Shown: in pieces, positions 26,185 to 38,089 of the stretch | Numbering within the stretch: the stretch's first letter is position 1 | Layout of the letters: the number at the start of each line of letters is the position of its first letter | Origin: Eutypa lata | Lineage: Eukaryota; Ascomycota; Sordariomycetes; Xylariales; Diatrypaceae | Assembly: GCA_022661535.1 (NCBI GenBank) | Contig: JAKULF010000005.1 | Coordinates: 310,001-374,000 of the forward strand | Reading direction: 5' to 3' | Length of the DNA: 64,000 bases | Translations under genes and position numbers: made by a program | Notes under the pieces: model-generated | Told to the model about the DNA's origin: nothing | What the model saw: the letters and a program-made list of their open reading frames with translations, nothing else | Database searches by the model: none

Positions 26185-26804
26185 GTGGGGGCTTAAAACT
26201 CATGAATGGACGGTCTATGATTTGGGAGAAGAAAGACATGTGGTTACGTTAAATGATCGGTGGATGCATATGTCCTAGTAGATTTTGGACAGTATTGCTG
26301 GAGTATGATGAGTGGATCTATACATATACACATTTCACATTAAGATTTGCAAGAATATTCAGGTAGAAACCCATTTGTAGATACCCATATGCCCGTGTGG
26401 AAGGTTTGGAGTATCCTTGACATCTACCTGCGCTTCAACTTTATCCCATTTCCAAAGCAAGTCGGTCTGATGCCCAAACCATGAATGCGAGGTGAATGTA
26501 CGATGATAGGCAAATTGACATTCGCTCCACGTAGATATGCAAGGAGAAAGTGTAGGACATGATATGATGACATAATACCAATGTACTGCATGCATATGCC
26601 CCGGCCGACCCCGCTTGTCAACCTTTCTCGTATATGCTGCCAACTGACTCATAAAATACCGACATGTAGTCATCTTTCTAATATAAATGGCATGTTCAAT
26701 TGAAACATTAATGAGAATGTTCTTGATTAAATGCTACCTTTTCATGGACATCTTTCGCTGAACGACATCGCTTTATGATCTATAAGCTTACTTATATTTT
26801 GACG
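26185..26804. other. Intergenic, no supported gene
   Basis: Short ORFs on the minus strand overlap each other without motifs. I see nothing else here. Confidence 0.5.
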
Positions 26805-27935
26805 ATGGCGTGGTTCTTAGAAATACCAACCGAGATACGACAACAAATCATCTATGGGACATTCCCGAGCGAGTTCTGCCCCACCGTGCCCTGTCCAGCA
26901 CACATGCTCGGTTTGCTGTTAGCCTGCAGACAGCTGCACCTCGACACATCGCGGGTGATGGAAGCCTGCTGGTCGCCCAAGGTCACCATCCGCGACCCGG
27001 ACGCCACAGCCACGATATCGAGACTGAAGACGCGTCCCAAATTCAAGGTGAGGTCGTTGACTCTGCAAGTCTTCGCGCTGATCGGTATCGACGACCTCAA
27101 GAGCTGGGTCGGCGGTGATCCGCAAATGGAGTCCTGGTCTCGATGTGTCTCCCACCTCCCCAGACGAGGCGTCCGTGAGGTTGTCGTCGATTTGACGCTC
27201 GCGCCCCAATGGGTCTTGCAAAAGCGGCCGGACTGGGTCAACACCCTCATCACCGATAGGAGGGTCGGCGTCCTCTTCCTAGCCGACCAAGAACCTGGCA
27301 TAGTGACTCTTCTTGACCGGCTGGACGCGAGGTATAACCGGGGCCATGCGGGGCGCCATAACCCACCGCTTGTTACTATTTCTATGGGGGGTTGGATGGG
27401 ATGGCGGTCGATACCCTCCATAGAAAGAATGATCACGACGACCCAGCAAAACACCGAAATGCGCTGCAAGCCTCAGTTCACTGGCACGTACATCATGGAG
27501 TCGGACGTCCCAACGCCCCACTCCCTCCTGAAAGTCAGCCGGGACTGGGGAGTCCGAGATGCGAGCACATTCCTAGCGTGGACGAGTGTCGCCATCCCGG
27601 TGAACCGGGCCGACGCCGACTTCTCGGCCCTGAACCCGGTCAGCTGGTCGAGCCAGACCAAGAGCGCATTCTACAAGATGACGCTGCAGGACGCCCCGGG
27701 CACCCTAGGGGACCTGAAGATGTTGCTCGCATTCGCTCTCGAGAACCAGCAACGGGCGCCCTCGCCCTCGGATCGCTATCTGGATTTTCACTCTGCCGCA
27801 AGCGAGAGACGGCGGCTGATCCATGATCTGTGCAGAGATCTGAAGTTGAAGTCTGAGAGCGCTGGTGAGGGTGATGAGAGGTATGTGCGGGTTTTCGGGA
27901 CACTGCAACGCACAGGTGGTGCGACCTCTCGGTGA
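26805..27935 (+). CDS. F-box-like domain protein of unknown function
   Basis: A single open frame of 376 codons; an in-frame ATG at 26775 would add 10 residues. The N-terminus (WFLEIPTEIRQQIIYGTF) matches the LP-x-EIRxxIY start of fungal F-box-like proteins, and LLLACRQLHLDTSRV follows as expected for that helix. The rest has no domain I recognise, although it contains beta-rich stretches such as VREVVVDLTLAPQWVLQ. Such proteins may recruit targets to SCF ubiquitin ligases, but many are uncharacterised. The gene stands between two MFS transporters with no sign of coregulation. Confidence 0.7.
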   Translation: MAWFLEIPTEIRQQIIYGTFPSEFCPTVPCPAHMLGLLLACRQLHLDTSRVMEACWSPKVTIRDPDATATISRLKTRPKFKVRSLTLQVFALIGIDDLKSWVGGDPQMESWSRCVSHLPRRGVREVVVDLTLAPQWVLQKRPDWVNTLITDRRVGVLFLADQEPGIVTLLDRLDARYNRGHAGRHNPPLVTISMGGWMGWRSIPSIERMITTTQQNTEMRCKPQFTGTYIMESDVPTPHSLLKVSRDWGVRDASTFLAWTSVAIPVNRADADFSALNPVSWSSQTKSAFYKMTLQDAPGTLGDLKMLLAFALENQQRAPSPSDRYLDFHSAASERRRLIHDLCRDLKLKSESAGEGDERYVRVFGTLQRTGGATSR

Positions 27936-29093
27936 AATCGGTTGGGGAGTCGATTTGTAGTTGAAGTTGAGTAGTAAATATCCAATTTTGGAGACTTTCA
28001 TGGTGATAGGGAGTCGCGTTAGCCGCCCCATGATTTAAACGATTCAAATGTCTTATCTTTTGAACACTTCGTGCTTAGGTGGTGTAAACACAGTTGCTCG
28101 GCTCTTCTTGCTAATCGCGATGCTCTATAGAATGCTCAGTTAACAGTAACGAGGGAGATAGAGAGCAGCCCTTGGTCTAGCGATGTCGTGAGAATGGGGC
28201 AATATGGTCAATAGAGAACGAAGAACTTCCTATCTTCAGGTCAAGTATCGTACTAATGGGGTTTCGTGTTTTTAGAAAAGAGCTTCTACCCTTCCGTCTC
28301 TCCTCGAATCGTGTTCCGAGAACCGGTATCCCGGGCTGCCACGTTTATCAATATGAAAATCCCGAAGGTCTAGAACCCCACTACGTTGATGTATATTCGT
28401 GCAGGCATTTGAATTGTTAGCAGTATGCGGCGGTATTGGGCTATCATATACCATTTCTAGGTAAAGGACCGCGCGCTCCTGAATTCCATCTCTCAGCCCG
28501 CCCCCCTTTCGATTTTACAGATGCGTCGGGATTTAAAACGGTTGATTTACACCTGTTGCGATGATAACCAAATGTAATTTTGGTAACTAAATCGCCCCCT
28601 AGCTAACAGTGATGTGATAATGCATTGAAGTGGCAACCCACAACTTATCTCGGATTGCGGACAAAATAAGTTAATTACAAAGCACGACATTCGACTGGGC
28701 GATGGTGATCAATTGCGCGACCCGATGCCCCAGTGACGTGAGACTCTTAGCGTATATCACCTTTTTTCAACATTTTGATTCTCCTCGGTATTTTTCCGTA
28801 TTTTTTTTTTTTTATATTCTAAATAGACTATTACCTAAGTAGGCGTGATGTCGCCATTCTGGCAGTGGAGCATCAACGCGCGAGAGTGCGAGCACTGATG
28901 GTGTAGAAGGGCCGTTTACATTTCTTAATTCTGATATAGTGAGGAGGAGTCTCATGCGTTCGGAGTGTCTATCGCGTGTCTCACATTTCGCAGAAGGTCT
29001 ATTAATATACTTTTTTCTTTTATTTTCGCACCCGAAGAAGTGATCTACACGTTGTTGACTTATTCTCTTTTTTGGAGTAATAGAGAGACAAAT
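27936..29093. other. Intergenic, no supported gene
   Basis: No coding region with motifs. A run of T (28800-28813) and short AT-rich patches are the only structure seen. The last 300 bp are the presumed promoter of the following transporter. Confidence 0.5.
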
Positions 29094-31732
29094 ATGTCTA
29101 CTCAGCAACCGGCTGTCACGCCCTCGCCTGGCAGGTCCGCGACACCTTCCGAAGATGGCAATTTGCCCTCCAAAGGGAACCCCGACGATAAGACTCCGAG
29201 CGATTTGGCCCCTCCTACCGCGACAGCTTTAGCGACCCGGGAGACTGAGCGCGTGGAGGCGGTTCTTGGCGATGCGATATTACGTTTCTTAAGGATCCGA
29301 CAGGGCCCTAAACGTGAAGAACACGACCTCGATTCGGTACGTGAAGGCCTCAGGTTCGAGATGTGTGAATGATTAACGTCTGACTTGCCTCAAGGTCGCC
29401 ACCCAACACAGCATTTGGGACTCCGAGAACGTAGAAGAATACAAGGAACTCTACATTCACCCACAATGGGAGAACTGGTCTGCTTTCGACCCCAAGTTCC
29501 GCTGGACGTGGAGGGAGGAGAGGGCGGTACGACATAAGGTTGATTGGAAGATTATGGTAAGGAGCTCTGATACAGGTTTGAAGAAACCGAAGTTGACGTT
29601 TTTAGGTCTGGGTGTGCATTATGTTTGCCTCTCTAAACATCGATCGAAACAACATTTCCAACGCCGTCTCCGATAACATGCTCGATGATCTAGGTTTGAC
29701 AAAGGGTGATTATGTCAGTTCTGCTCCCGACTCTCCCCCCTTTTCATGTACTGACGAGTGATAGAATACTGGACAAACCATCGCTCGAGTTGGCTTCCTT
29801 GTTGCCGAACTTCCATCTCAGCTGATCTCCAAACGGTTAGTCAGCTCTTCTAATGAGAATTCTCAAGAGCTCCTAACTGACTTGCCTAGTATCGGCCCGG
29901 ATCTCTGGATTCCAATACAAATCTGCCTTTTCAGTATCATTTCAGGCGCCCAGTTTTTCCTCAGTGGCCGAGCGTCGTTCCTCGCCACCAGGTATTTGAT
30001 GTAAGTTGAATTGCCACCAGCATAAACGGCTCTTGCTAACTGGTCAGTGCAACCTTCCAGGGAGGGTTTATCCCGTAAGTCATTGCTGCTTGCCAAAGGT
30101 ATACGACCCTACTGACCCGTTGACAGCGACACGATACTTTACCTCAGTTACTTCTACACTGGTAAAGCAGTAAGTCACCTCTTGTTTTCTATAGAAAGGA
30201 ACCGTGGACACTGTTTGCTCATTTTCCCAGCTTCCGATCAGGTTAGCTTGGTATTGGATGTCTTCGCAACTAGGTGTGACTCATATTGATCCCTAGAAGT
30301 ACTGCTCTAACCCCGTTCAGTTGACATTGGTGTCGGTTTCGCTGCTGTTGGTCTGGTGTCAATGCGTGGCATCTTGGGATATGAAGGATGGCGATGGTTA
30401 TTCCTCATCGAGTAAGTTCACCGATCTTATGTACTGTGTGATTATTACTAATATATTTAGGGGCGCATTTACTTGTAAGCGTAATCTGTGCCGTCTATGA
30501 TATGGGTGCTCACTAACTATCTTATAGTCCTGATTGGCGTTGCCTCATTCTTCCTTATGCCTCAATCACCAGCTAAAACAAAGAGTTGGTGGAACCCGAA
30601 AGGCTATTTTAATGACAGGGAAGCCAAGATTATTGTGAACTCAGGTAGGCCGCCTATGCAGACAAATTTTGAAGAGAAATATCAATTCTAACTTCGTGTT
30701 CAGTCATACGGGACGATCCTCAAAAGGGAGGAATGTACAATCGACAAGGTCTCTCAGTCAGACAAATCTGGGAATGCGCAAAAGATTACGACATGTGGCC
30801 GCTATACGCTCTGGGTCTTCTATTCGGCATTCCGAAATATCCTGTCAGCCAATATCTGACGCTTTCGTTCCGAAGCCTCGGGTTCAACGTCATCCAGACC
30901 AATTTGCTTTCGATTCCGAATATTGTCGGTTCGAGTATTACGATGCTGTTAATTACCGCTTTTAGTGAGTTGGTAAATAACAGAAGTTTTGTTTCAATGG
31001 CCGAAGATGCTTGGCTGCTGCCCTGTTTCGTGGCTTTGATAGCTCTACCTGATCCAATTAGTCCTTGGGCATATTTCGCAATCGCAACCGTCTTGTTGTC
31101 ATTCCCATAGTAAGAATTAACTCGAGCCGAACATGGAATATTTAAGAACTAACCAAGCCCAGCACACATCCTATACAAGTTGCCTGGACAAGTAGAAATG
31201 CGGGATCTGTCCAGAACAGAACAGTTTCTGCCTCGTGCGTCACCTTCCCCCTTTCCAGTTCGATACTATTCTAACTATCATGCAGCCTTTATAACATGTG
31301 GGTTCAAGTCAGCGGGATGATCGGGGCCAATAGTATGTTTCCTTCCAATGCTTCGAAAGCATGGGTGCTAATTGATCTCACAGTCTATCAAACCAACGAC
31401 TCGCCCCGATACTTTAAAGCTAACAAGGGTCTACTGGTCATCTGTGTCTGGATGTGTGTAAGTTAGCCCCTATTTTCTTCTGTCTCTCGTATATACAAAG
31501 CTAAAGTCGCCGGCAGTTGATACAATACCCTGCTACGTACTTCTATTACCGATGGAGAAACAATTCAAAAGCGAAGAAATGGGACGCCATGACCCCCGAG
31601 GAGCAGGAGAACTATAGGATGACTACAAGTGATGAGGGTAATAAGCGGTAAGTTCACACTTGTCATCCCCGACGACTTGGAGATCTTGCAACTCATTCGC
31701 TTGGCAGACTCGACTTCCGTTTCGCGACTTGA
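29094..31732 (+). CDS. MFS transporter, allantoate permease (DAL5) family
   Basis: Splicing gives 594 residues from 17 exons. Exon starts are 29094, 29395, 29606, 29765, 29890, 30048, 30127, 30231, 30321, 30461, 30528, 30704, 31163, 31286, 31384, 31517 and 31708. The frame stays closed across all 16 introns. Family motifs are clear: [51 protein letters not shown], the [13 protein letters not shown] segment and [11 protein letters not shown]. Further motifs are [20 protein letters not shown] and [16 protein letters not shown] near the end. An N-terminal cytosolic tail of about 130 residues precedes helix 1. DAL5-type carriers import allantoate, ureido acids, dipeptides or vitamins; the substrate here is unknown. 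Exon 10 is only 14 nt (30461-30474). Intron density is far higher than in neighbouring genes. Confidence 0.9.
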
Positions 31733-32059
31733 AACTATTTGACTACAACAACAAGAAGAGAGACAAAGAAATCCGAGGAAAATCGGACGGTACAGAGTGT
31801 TGGAAAGATTTTAGATTAAGCTCTGTTTCCGATAATAGACATTCGGCATTCGTTAACCTATTAGTTAGTCAAAACAGATCACCGGCATATAATACAACTT
31901 GGTTACTTAAGACACCCACTTAGTATCGCTAGACGTGACTAGATATATTTTGCCCAGATTCCCATAATACTAATGCCAAGGTATTAGACTACACGCTTTA
32001 CTTCCATAGGTGGTATTTTGGCGTTTCTCAAGTGTCAGTTTCACCTCCGTCTCCCTCGC
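31733..32059. other. 3' intergenic between convergent genes
   Basis: The 327 bp separate the ends of the MFS transporter and the ankyrin gene. No gene or notable repeat is seen. Confidence 0.6.
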
Positions 32060-33385
32060 CTATTCGTTACGCCTTGCTTTCACCTCCTCCACAATCTGTA
32101 CCAATGGATTCCGTCTCACCATTTCCAGCGCGGGTGCGGTAGCAGCATCCCCGGGAACCGGCAATGAAGTTCCGTCGCAGAGACGGGACAAGTAATGGTC
32201 AATGTCCCCTTCCGTCTCCCAAAGAATTCCGGCGCCTTTAGCTGCCATCGCAAACGCGTCAAGACCAGAGATCGGGTGTTTGATCCGAGGGTCGGCCCCG
32301 CTTTCAACGAGGAACTCCGCAATGTCCCACATCTTCTTGGCGACGGCACTAATCAGCGGCGTGCCCGCCCCATGTGTCTTCCCATTGACGTCCGTGCCAT
32401 GATGTATGAGTATCTTCATCAGGGGACGCCATTGAGACTCTAGTTGCTTTTGTTGTTGCTCCGCATGACGTTCTATAACGCGCTGCAAGGGGCGTGCGTA
32501 CTGAGTCTTAGCGCCGTGATCCAGTAGCATTTGAACGGTATTAAAGCTACCTTTCTCCACGGCTCGATCGAGGGCTAGCCCCGAGGTTCGATCCATCGGG
32601 GGCGCCGCTCTCTGTCCCCAACCTAGCTTTCGGTTGTCATGGAAAGGGGCTACATCTGGGTCGGCGCCCCGCTCGAGGAGAAAGCGGGTAATGTCGTCGT
32701 CCTCGAGGCAATGGGTCAGGGCTACTCCGAAATGTCCGTCGTTGCTGGGTACCTGCTGATCGGGATGGTACCCGTGCTGGACGCAGAGCTTAAGCAGTAG
32801 CAACGAGCGGTGCCGGCACGCCGCTCCTATGACCGCCGCGCGCACCGTGGCGCCACCCTCGTCGAGAAGATACCGCGCCACGTCGGGCTGATTTCCCCCA
32901 GCAGCGCAGGCCAAGCCATCATCCACCCCGATCTGCAGGAGCACGTCATCCTTCCGCGCCGGGACCCACCGGCGAACCTCGTCGAGTTCTCCCTTCCAGC
33001 AGGCCACAAGAAATGGCCGCACCTCCGCGTTCCAGTAGTTGGAGGGAGATCGGATCGACTGCCAGAGGCTGGACTTGGGCAGGGGTGGCGGCAGAGGAGG
33101 GAGGCCCAGGTGGTCGAAGAGACTTTCTAAGTCGCGTCGTAGAGGCGCGCGTCTGAGGTCCTCGCGCTGCTCGTTCCTATCCATGATCTCGTCGAAGAGA
33201 GTCTGGTCGTGCTGGCTCCACTCTTCTGGGCGCCGCTGGCGGAGTTCCTGCAGGAGAGCCTCGTCGGCCGCGTCGCGCTGTAGCGGTGTTTGCATGTACT
33301 CCCTGAAGGCCTCCGGGGAGTATTTGTCGATCGGCGGGCTGGAGCGTTGGGCTGGGTCGTGGCGGGAATGATACCGGGCTGGCAT
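32060..33385 (-). CDS. Ankyrin-repeat protein
   Basis: A single exon encodes 441 residues. An N-terminal region of about 110 residues is charged and predicted helical (REYMQTPLQRDAADEALLQEL; EEWSQHDQTLFDEIMDRN). It is followed by a proline run (LGLPPLPPPLP). From about residue 125 onward are ankyrin-like units: GLACAAGGNQPDVARYLLDE, VALTHCLEDDDITRFLLERG with ADPDV, LALDRAVEKGSFNTVQMLLD with HGAK, and LISAVAKKMWDIAEFLVESG with ADPRIK. Ankyrin repeats bind proteins; no effector or enzyme domain is attached. Such stand-alone proteins are abundant in filamentous fungi and mostly uncharacterised. Confidence 0.88.
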   Translation of the reverse strand: MPARYHSRHDPAQRSSPPIDKYSPEAFREYMQTPLQRDAADEALLQELRQRRPEEWSQHDQTLFDEIMDRNEQREDLRRAPLRRDLESLFDHLGLPPLPPPLPKSSLWQSIRSPSNYWNAEVRPFLVACWKGELDEVRRWVPARKDDVLLQIGVDDGLACAAGGNQPDVARYLLDEGGATVRAAVIGAACRHRSLLLLKLCVQHGYHPDQQVPSNDGHFGVALTHCLEDDDITRFLLERGADPDVAPFHDNRKLGWGQRAAPPMDRTSGLALDRAVEKGSFNTVQMLLDHGAKTQYARPLQRVIERHAEQQQKQLESQWRPLMKILIHHGTDVNGKTHGAGTPLISAVAKKMWDIAEFLVESGADPRIKHPISGLDAFAMAAKGAGILWETEGDIDHYLSRLCDGTSLPVPGDAATAPALEMVRRNPLVQIVEEVKARRNE

Positions 33386-33813
33386 GGTGTGTCGATGTTT
33401 TCACTCAGCTGTGAGCGGTACGGCTTTGTGGAAAAGGTTCGAGAGATATGTGATGATTCACGAATAGTGATATCTAGGATGCCTGTTCCAGCGACCGCGA
33501 ATGCTTAAGTACCTACTTATGTTTCCAGTAATTAGCAAGTGCGACAATGTCCCTAGAGCAGGTATGTATCATGTGGCAACAATGACATCATAAACTTGTA
33601 CCTAATTCTAGCATTCCAGCACTGGCCTCTTGGAGCTGACAATATTTAATAGGGTGAACATTTTTGTTAAACCTGAAGATTCCCAGTGTAGCACGAAAAG
33701 ATCCGGTTAAGGCAAGACCAATGACAGGGTTATAAGGAGTCGGTTCAGAGGCGAGAGGTAAGTAGATACCCACTTATGAAGTCGGCGACACGGCTTAAGG
33801 CTATCACCGGTAT
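33386..33813. other. Intergenic, no supported gene
   Basis: This lies between the ankyrin gene start and a transposon remnant. Nothing recognisable. Confidence 0.5.
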
Positions 33814-34850
33814 TAAATCAACCACCCCCTTAACGTACATCCCCCTCAACGCCCACCCATTTCCCATACAAAATCTTATATTTTAACAATTTATATTTAA
33901 TTAACCAAAATACTTATAACGAAAAGGAAAAATATGTAAAATATTTCAATATATAATTAAACGAAATTTAATTTAAAATTATTTTATTTTATTATATAAG
34001 CTTTATAAAATAATGCTTAAAAGTTTAAAAAATTTATATTAATAATTTATTAAAAAGTTTATATTTTATAAAAACTTATATAACTTTTTAAATATATATT
34101 ATATTTTAATAATTTTAAAGTTTTATAAATATAACTTTTTATATTTATTATATATAAAGAAATATTACGTAATATTTTTTTTAAATTTTATATTTAATAT
34201 AATACGTTTTAATTTATTTTATATTTTATTTTAACGATTTTTATATAAAATATTATCGTATTTTTAAACTTTTTTTATTTATATTTAAAAACGTAATTTT
34301 TTAATATATTTATTATATATAATAATATATAAAAACTTTTAAAATTAAATTAAATTTTAAAAAATATATATAATATTAAATATTTAAATAATATTATTAA
34401 AATAAAATTATTTAAAATATAATATAAACTTTATATTATTTAATATAATATAATAATATATTACATAAATATTTTTTAAATTATTACGTTATATTTAATT
34501 AATAATATATTAAAATAAATAAACTTTTTTATATTTAATATATATTTATTTATATTTATTTTATAATATAAAATATATATTAATAATATAAATTTTTAAA
34601 TTATTAAACCTTTTTCGTTTATAATATAAATAAAAAGAAATTTATATTACGTAATCTTATTTTTATATAATTTAAATAAAATAAAACGTTAATTTAATAA
34701 CTTTAATTAATATAAAATATAAACGTTTATATTTATAAATCTTATAATTCCTTTTTTATATCCTATTATACAATAAATTCAAATCCGAAAACCGCTTATT
34801 TTTCCGATTTGGTTAAATGAGCGTTAAGGTGCATTAAGGAGGTGTTTAAC
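33814..34850. mobile_element. RIPed TIR DNA transposon or MITE, copy 1
   Basis: The left edge carries C-rich sequence (CACCCCCTTAACGTACATCC...CCCATTTCCCATACAAAATC). The right edge, read as reverse complement, gives the related AACACCTCCTTAATGCACC and TTAACGC pieces, so the ends are degenerate terminal inverted repeats. The interior is nearly pure A/T with CpG remnants, as after RIP, and has no ORF. The left end and the adjoining AATACTTATAA segment match the element at 59419-60477, making both copies of one family. Exact boundaries are approximate. Confidence 0.7.
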
Positions 34851-35598
34851 TTACTTTATGTCTGCCCATTTGTGTATAAGCTATCTAGGCACAAGCAGGA
34901 TTGAAGCCTTGTACGGATGAGATTAAAATGTAACAGGTTAAGAAGGAGCAGTTGTAAAGTATTACTTTTATTAATCTTTCATGTAGTTAAAATAAAAAAA
35001 TAAAGTTAATTATAACCTTCATTTTTTGCATTTGTGAAATATGGTTATTTCATATAAAAGAATAAATCGATTTCGGTCTTTGCTTACTCCCATTTAACAT
35101 TCAAAATATTAAATCATATATTTTGTTTCATTGTTTTTAAACTTACCCGTTGTTGTGACTTCCAAGTGACGTTCATTCGAGACCTGCGGTAAGGGCCAAG
35201 GCCCATGATCAGCGAGATTCCAAGGTCTGGTTGGATTCACTAACCGATCAAGAACAGAAAATACGCGAGAGTACTTGTTACATGATTATGTCGTACTCGG
35301 CTGTCATTGGATTAAAACAGACTGGAGATTATGGTCAGAGCTGTAACCTGATCTGGTTGTACGCTTGGCCCGTCCCTAACGGATGACAGAAATGCAACTA
35401 AATGGGACGACGGCTCTTGCGCGGGAACGGATAAGTATTATGAAGGTAAGTTGACTAATATAAAGCATGATACTTCTTCTTAAAGGTCCTCTAAAAATGA
35501 CAGGCCTTCCCATTTTCTGGTAGGTATCTTACTGGCTTGTATCCGATCATACCTACGCAAGCATTAGAAACTTTTGAACCAGCACTCGAATCATAATT
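34851..35598. other. Intergenic, no supported gene
   Basis: Normal composition resumes with an AT-leaning patch (34950-35140). No coding region is supported; this is the probable promoter side of the secreted protein gene. Confidence 0.5.
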
Positions 35599-36891
35599 AT
35601 GGGTTTCCAGCGAATTTCACAGTGGGCCATTCCCGTCTTTCTCGCAGTAGGGTCGTTAGGCAACCCCTTACTACGTAACGATGATAGAATCGCCCGACAA
35701 GAGTCGACCTCGGTGTTATCCACCGGGTCCGTCTCCGTGATTCCAACTAGCGTAGCCACGTCCATCTTTCCCGAAGCGGCCGCTACTCTACCAACCCGTG
35801 TGTGCAGTCCCCGTATCTGCGGTAGCGTATGCGGCGCTCCTGAGAAAAGAGGGTTAGCAGCACTTGTGGAGAGGGCGGTGCCACGAGAGACGGAACCCGA
35901 GCGTTGTAATTGGGCAGGTACGTACATTAAAGAAGATGAAGAACTAGAAGAAAATGACGAAGAATGCTAACATCTCTGTTACCTCCAAGGCCCAGAGAAC
36001 TATGCGGATCCCGCTCAGTTCATGGCGAGCGAGAGCAACCTCGGTTACTCGAATGCACCTGGGACGGAAAACTTGTTCATCGTCCCTCTACCGGTTGATG
36101 GTAGGATGTCTTCACGATTGTTGACCTTCGAGAACGTGCCTCTATCCCTCGCCGTCCCACATATGATCGGGTGCACCTCGGTGATAGTAGTGTCGCAGAA
36201 GGGGGCTTGGGCAAGTCACTTCTGGGATGCCCCGGCGTTCCGGCCCGAAGAGGCCTTCGATAATAATACTAAACCGATAGGATGGTACACGCCGGGTTAC
36301 GATCCCAATCGGACCGTGATGCCAGACTTTCCTTACAAGCAGCAGCGTACTTTCTTCCGGGAGAATGTCCTGGACCGACTGCACACCCGGTACAGCCCGG
36401 TGACAGAAGAGCACGAGTCGGGGCTAGACGTCCTGAGGCAGGGCAGCGGCTTGTTCAACGATTCGAGCGAGTATCGCGTCTTCCTCTTCGGCCCCTACCC
36501 GACCATTGTAGACGAAAACGACCCGAACTTCAACAACGAGAGCCCAGACCTTCCCGCCAACTGGGATCACCCGGGAGGACCCACCCCTCGGGCGGATGAG
36601 AACCAGACGGCATTCAACGACCAGATCAGGGCCGAGCTTAGGACTATCTTCAACAACCGGACGCTCGAGATACACACAGTCCTCTACGCGCCTGATGAAG
36701 TCCAGGACGACCCGGAGGATAGTGCCTTCGACAACCCTCGCGGCAGGGCTCTCATCCAGTACAAGCCCGGAATATCCGGAAATATCGATTCGACGGCAAG
36801 GTGGCGGATCTGGTTTGAGAGAGAGCAGACCTCACATGACCATGCCTATTGGACACCGTTGAGATATCCAGCCCAGCGCTGCCTGCCATGA
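35599..36891 (+). CDS. Secreted protein of unknown family
   Basis: Two exons (35599-35917 and 35990-36891) give 406 residues. The first exon begins with a signal peptide (MGFQRISQWAIPVFLAVGSL) and contains a cysteine-bearing segment, RVCSPRICGSVCGAP. Splicing joins CNWAG to PENYADPAQFMASESN. The second exon is a long, Pro/Asp/Asn-rich domain. It contains TSVIVVSQKGAWASHFWDAP, a DEND acidic patch, several N-glycosylation sequons (NRT, NES, NQT, NRT) and a terminal WRIWFEREQTSHDHAYW. These look like one extracellular folded domain, but I cannot name the family. No catalytic motif is evident. A transposon lies about 750 bp upstream. Confidence 0.75.
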
Positions 36892-38089
36892 GTGAAGACG
36901 AGGGTAACCGGGTAACCGTCATCGCCAAGAAAGAAAATGGTCCCAGAATTAGAGAGTTGTTGCTGACACTAGGGGCTACGCCTTGCTTTATTCGGACCTT
37001 CTCGAGCGCATGGTTACGGTTGTTGACTCTGATTAAAAGCATCTCGGGTTTCACTTTGGGTGCGCGTAGACTTACAATCCACCGATGTCTTGTTACTTTC
37101 GCTGTAATCTGGGCTTCGTGATATGGCTCGAGTATTGGAAGTGCCGTAGGTACAAAGAACCGAATCCTAAAGGGAGCCTTCGAAGTATATGAACCGAATT
37201 CCACAGGACTAGACGTCTGCAATGGTCTTCGGTTACGTTTACGGTTAACTAACGCATGATCAAACTGTTGGTCGAGGTCTCTGCTCAGTGTTATTTGGGT
37301 ATTGCACGTACATTATAAATTCATCTGCTCGTTCATACATCCCATTATATATACCGTTACCCTATGTAATTATAGTGGGATTATGTGATGTTCTTCGGTC
37401 ATGGTACACGTCCCATCCGGGTAATATAAGTCGAAATGTCCTCTGAATCAACACAGCTGAGGCATTCTTACTTTACGGATTGAGATCACGTATATTAGAA
37501 GCTTCAGAAGCTTCAGAATCTGATCATAGTCTTCGGTTCGTGTATTTAACCGCTATGGCTCTTTCTACTCGACCAATTTCTATTAATTACATGGCGCATT
37601 GTTTTAGAGAAGAGAAACCCGATATGTGCAACAGTCTTTAGTTTATAACACACTAATTTGATAAGTACGGTAAGAAGCGAGTATGTCTTTATTGGGCATT
37701 CGAGGATTATGAAACAAAGAGGCAGCTTTTGTCTTTTTGTCACATTCATTAATCTCCTTTGTTAGATTATATCAAAGAAATTAAAGCATTATGCCCGTAG
37801 GAGATCGAACATTTTGTAATTCGGTTCCAATTTTGCTCGTACTCAAATTATCAATCTCATATTGATACCTTTTGCCAACCATCAAATGCAGCTGATAAGA
37901 TGGCGAATAATTTCATGATTAGTGTAAGTGGTGGAACTGCAGACGCCAGCCATTGGAGATATTAATATATGCTAACTACTTGTGATGCAGCAATTTCCTC
38001 CGCAATGGTACGAGACCCTCGATTTGAGAAGTTTCCGAAGTTAACAAGCTGACGCGGTACGAAGGTATGCACAACGGCAAGTAAAGAGG
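36892..38089. other. Intergenic or unresolved 5' exons
   Basis: No clear gene. The final 190 bp may hold the N-terminal exon(s) of the kinase-like gene: an ATG near 37900 followed by a GTAAGT donor, and a TGATGCAG acceptor before 37991. The pieces do not join in one open frame in a way I can support. Confidence 0.45.

Noticed and set aside
26852..27469. 205-codon minus-strand ORF
   Set aside because: Antisense shadow of the F-box-like gene; Arg/Ser-rich composition typical of a reversed frame.
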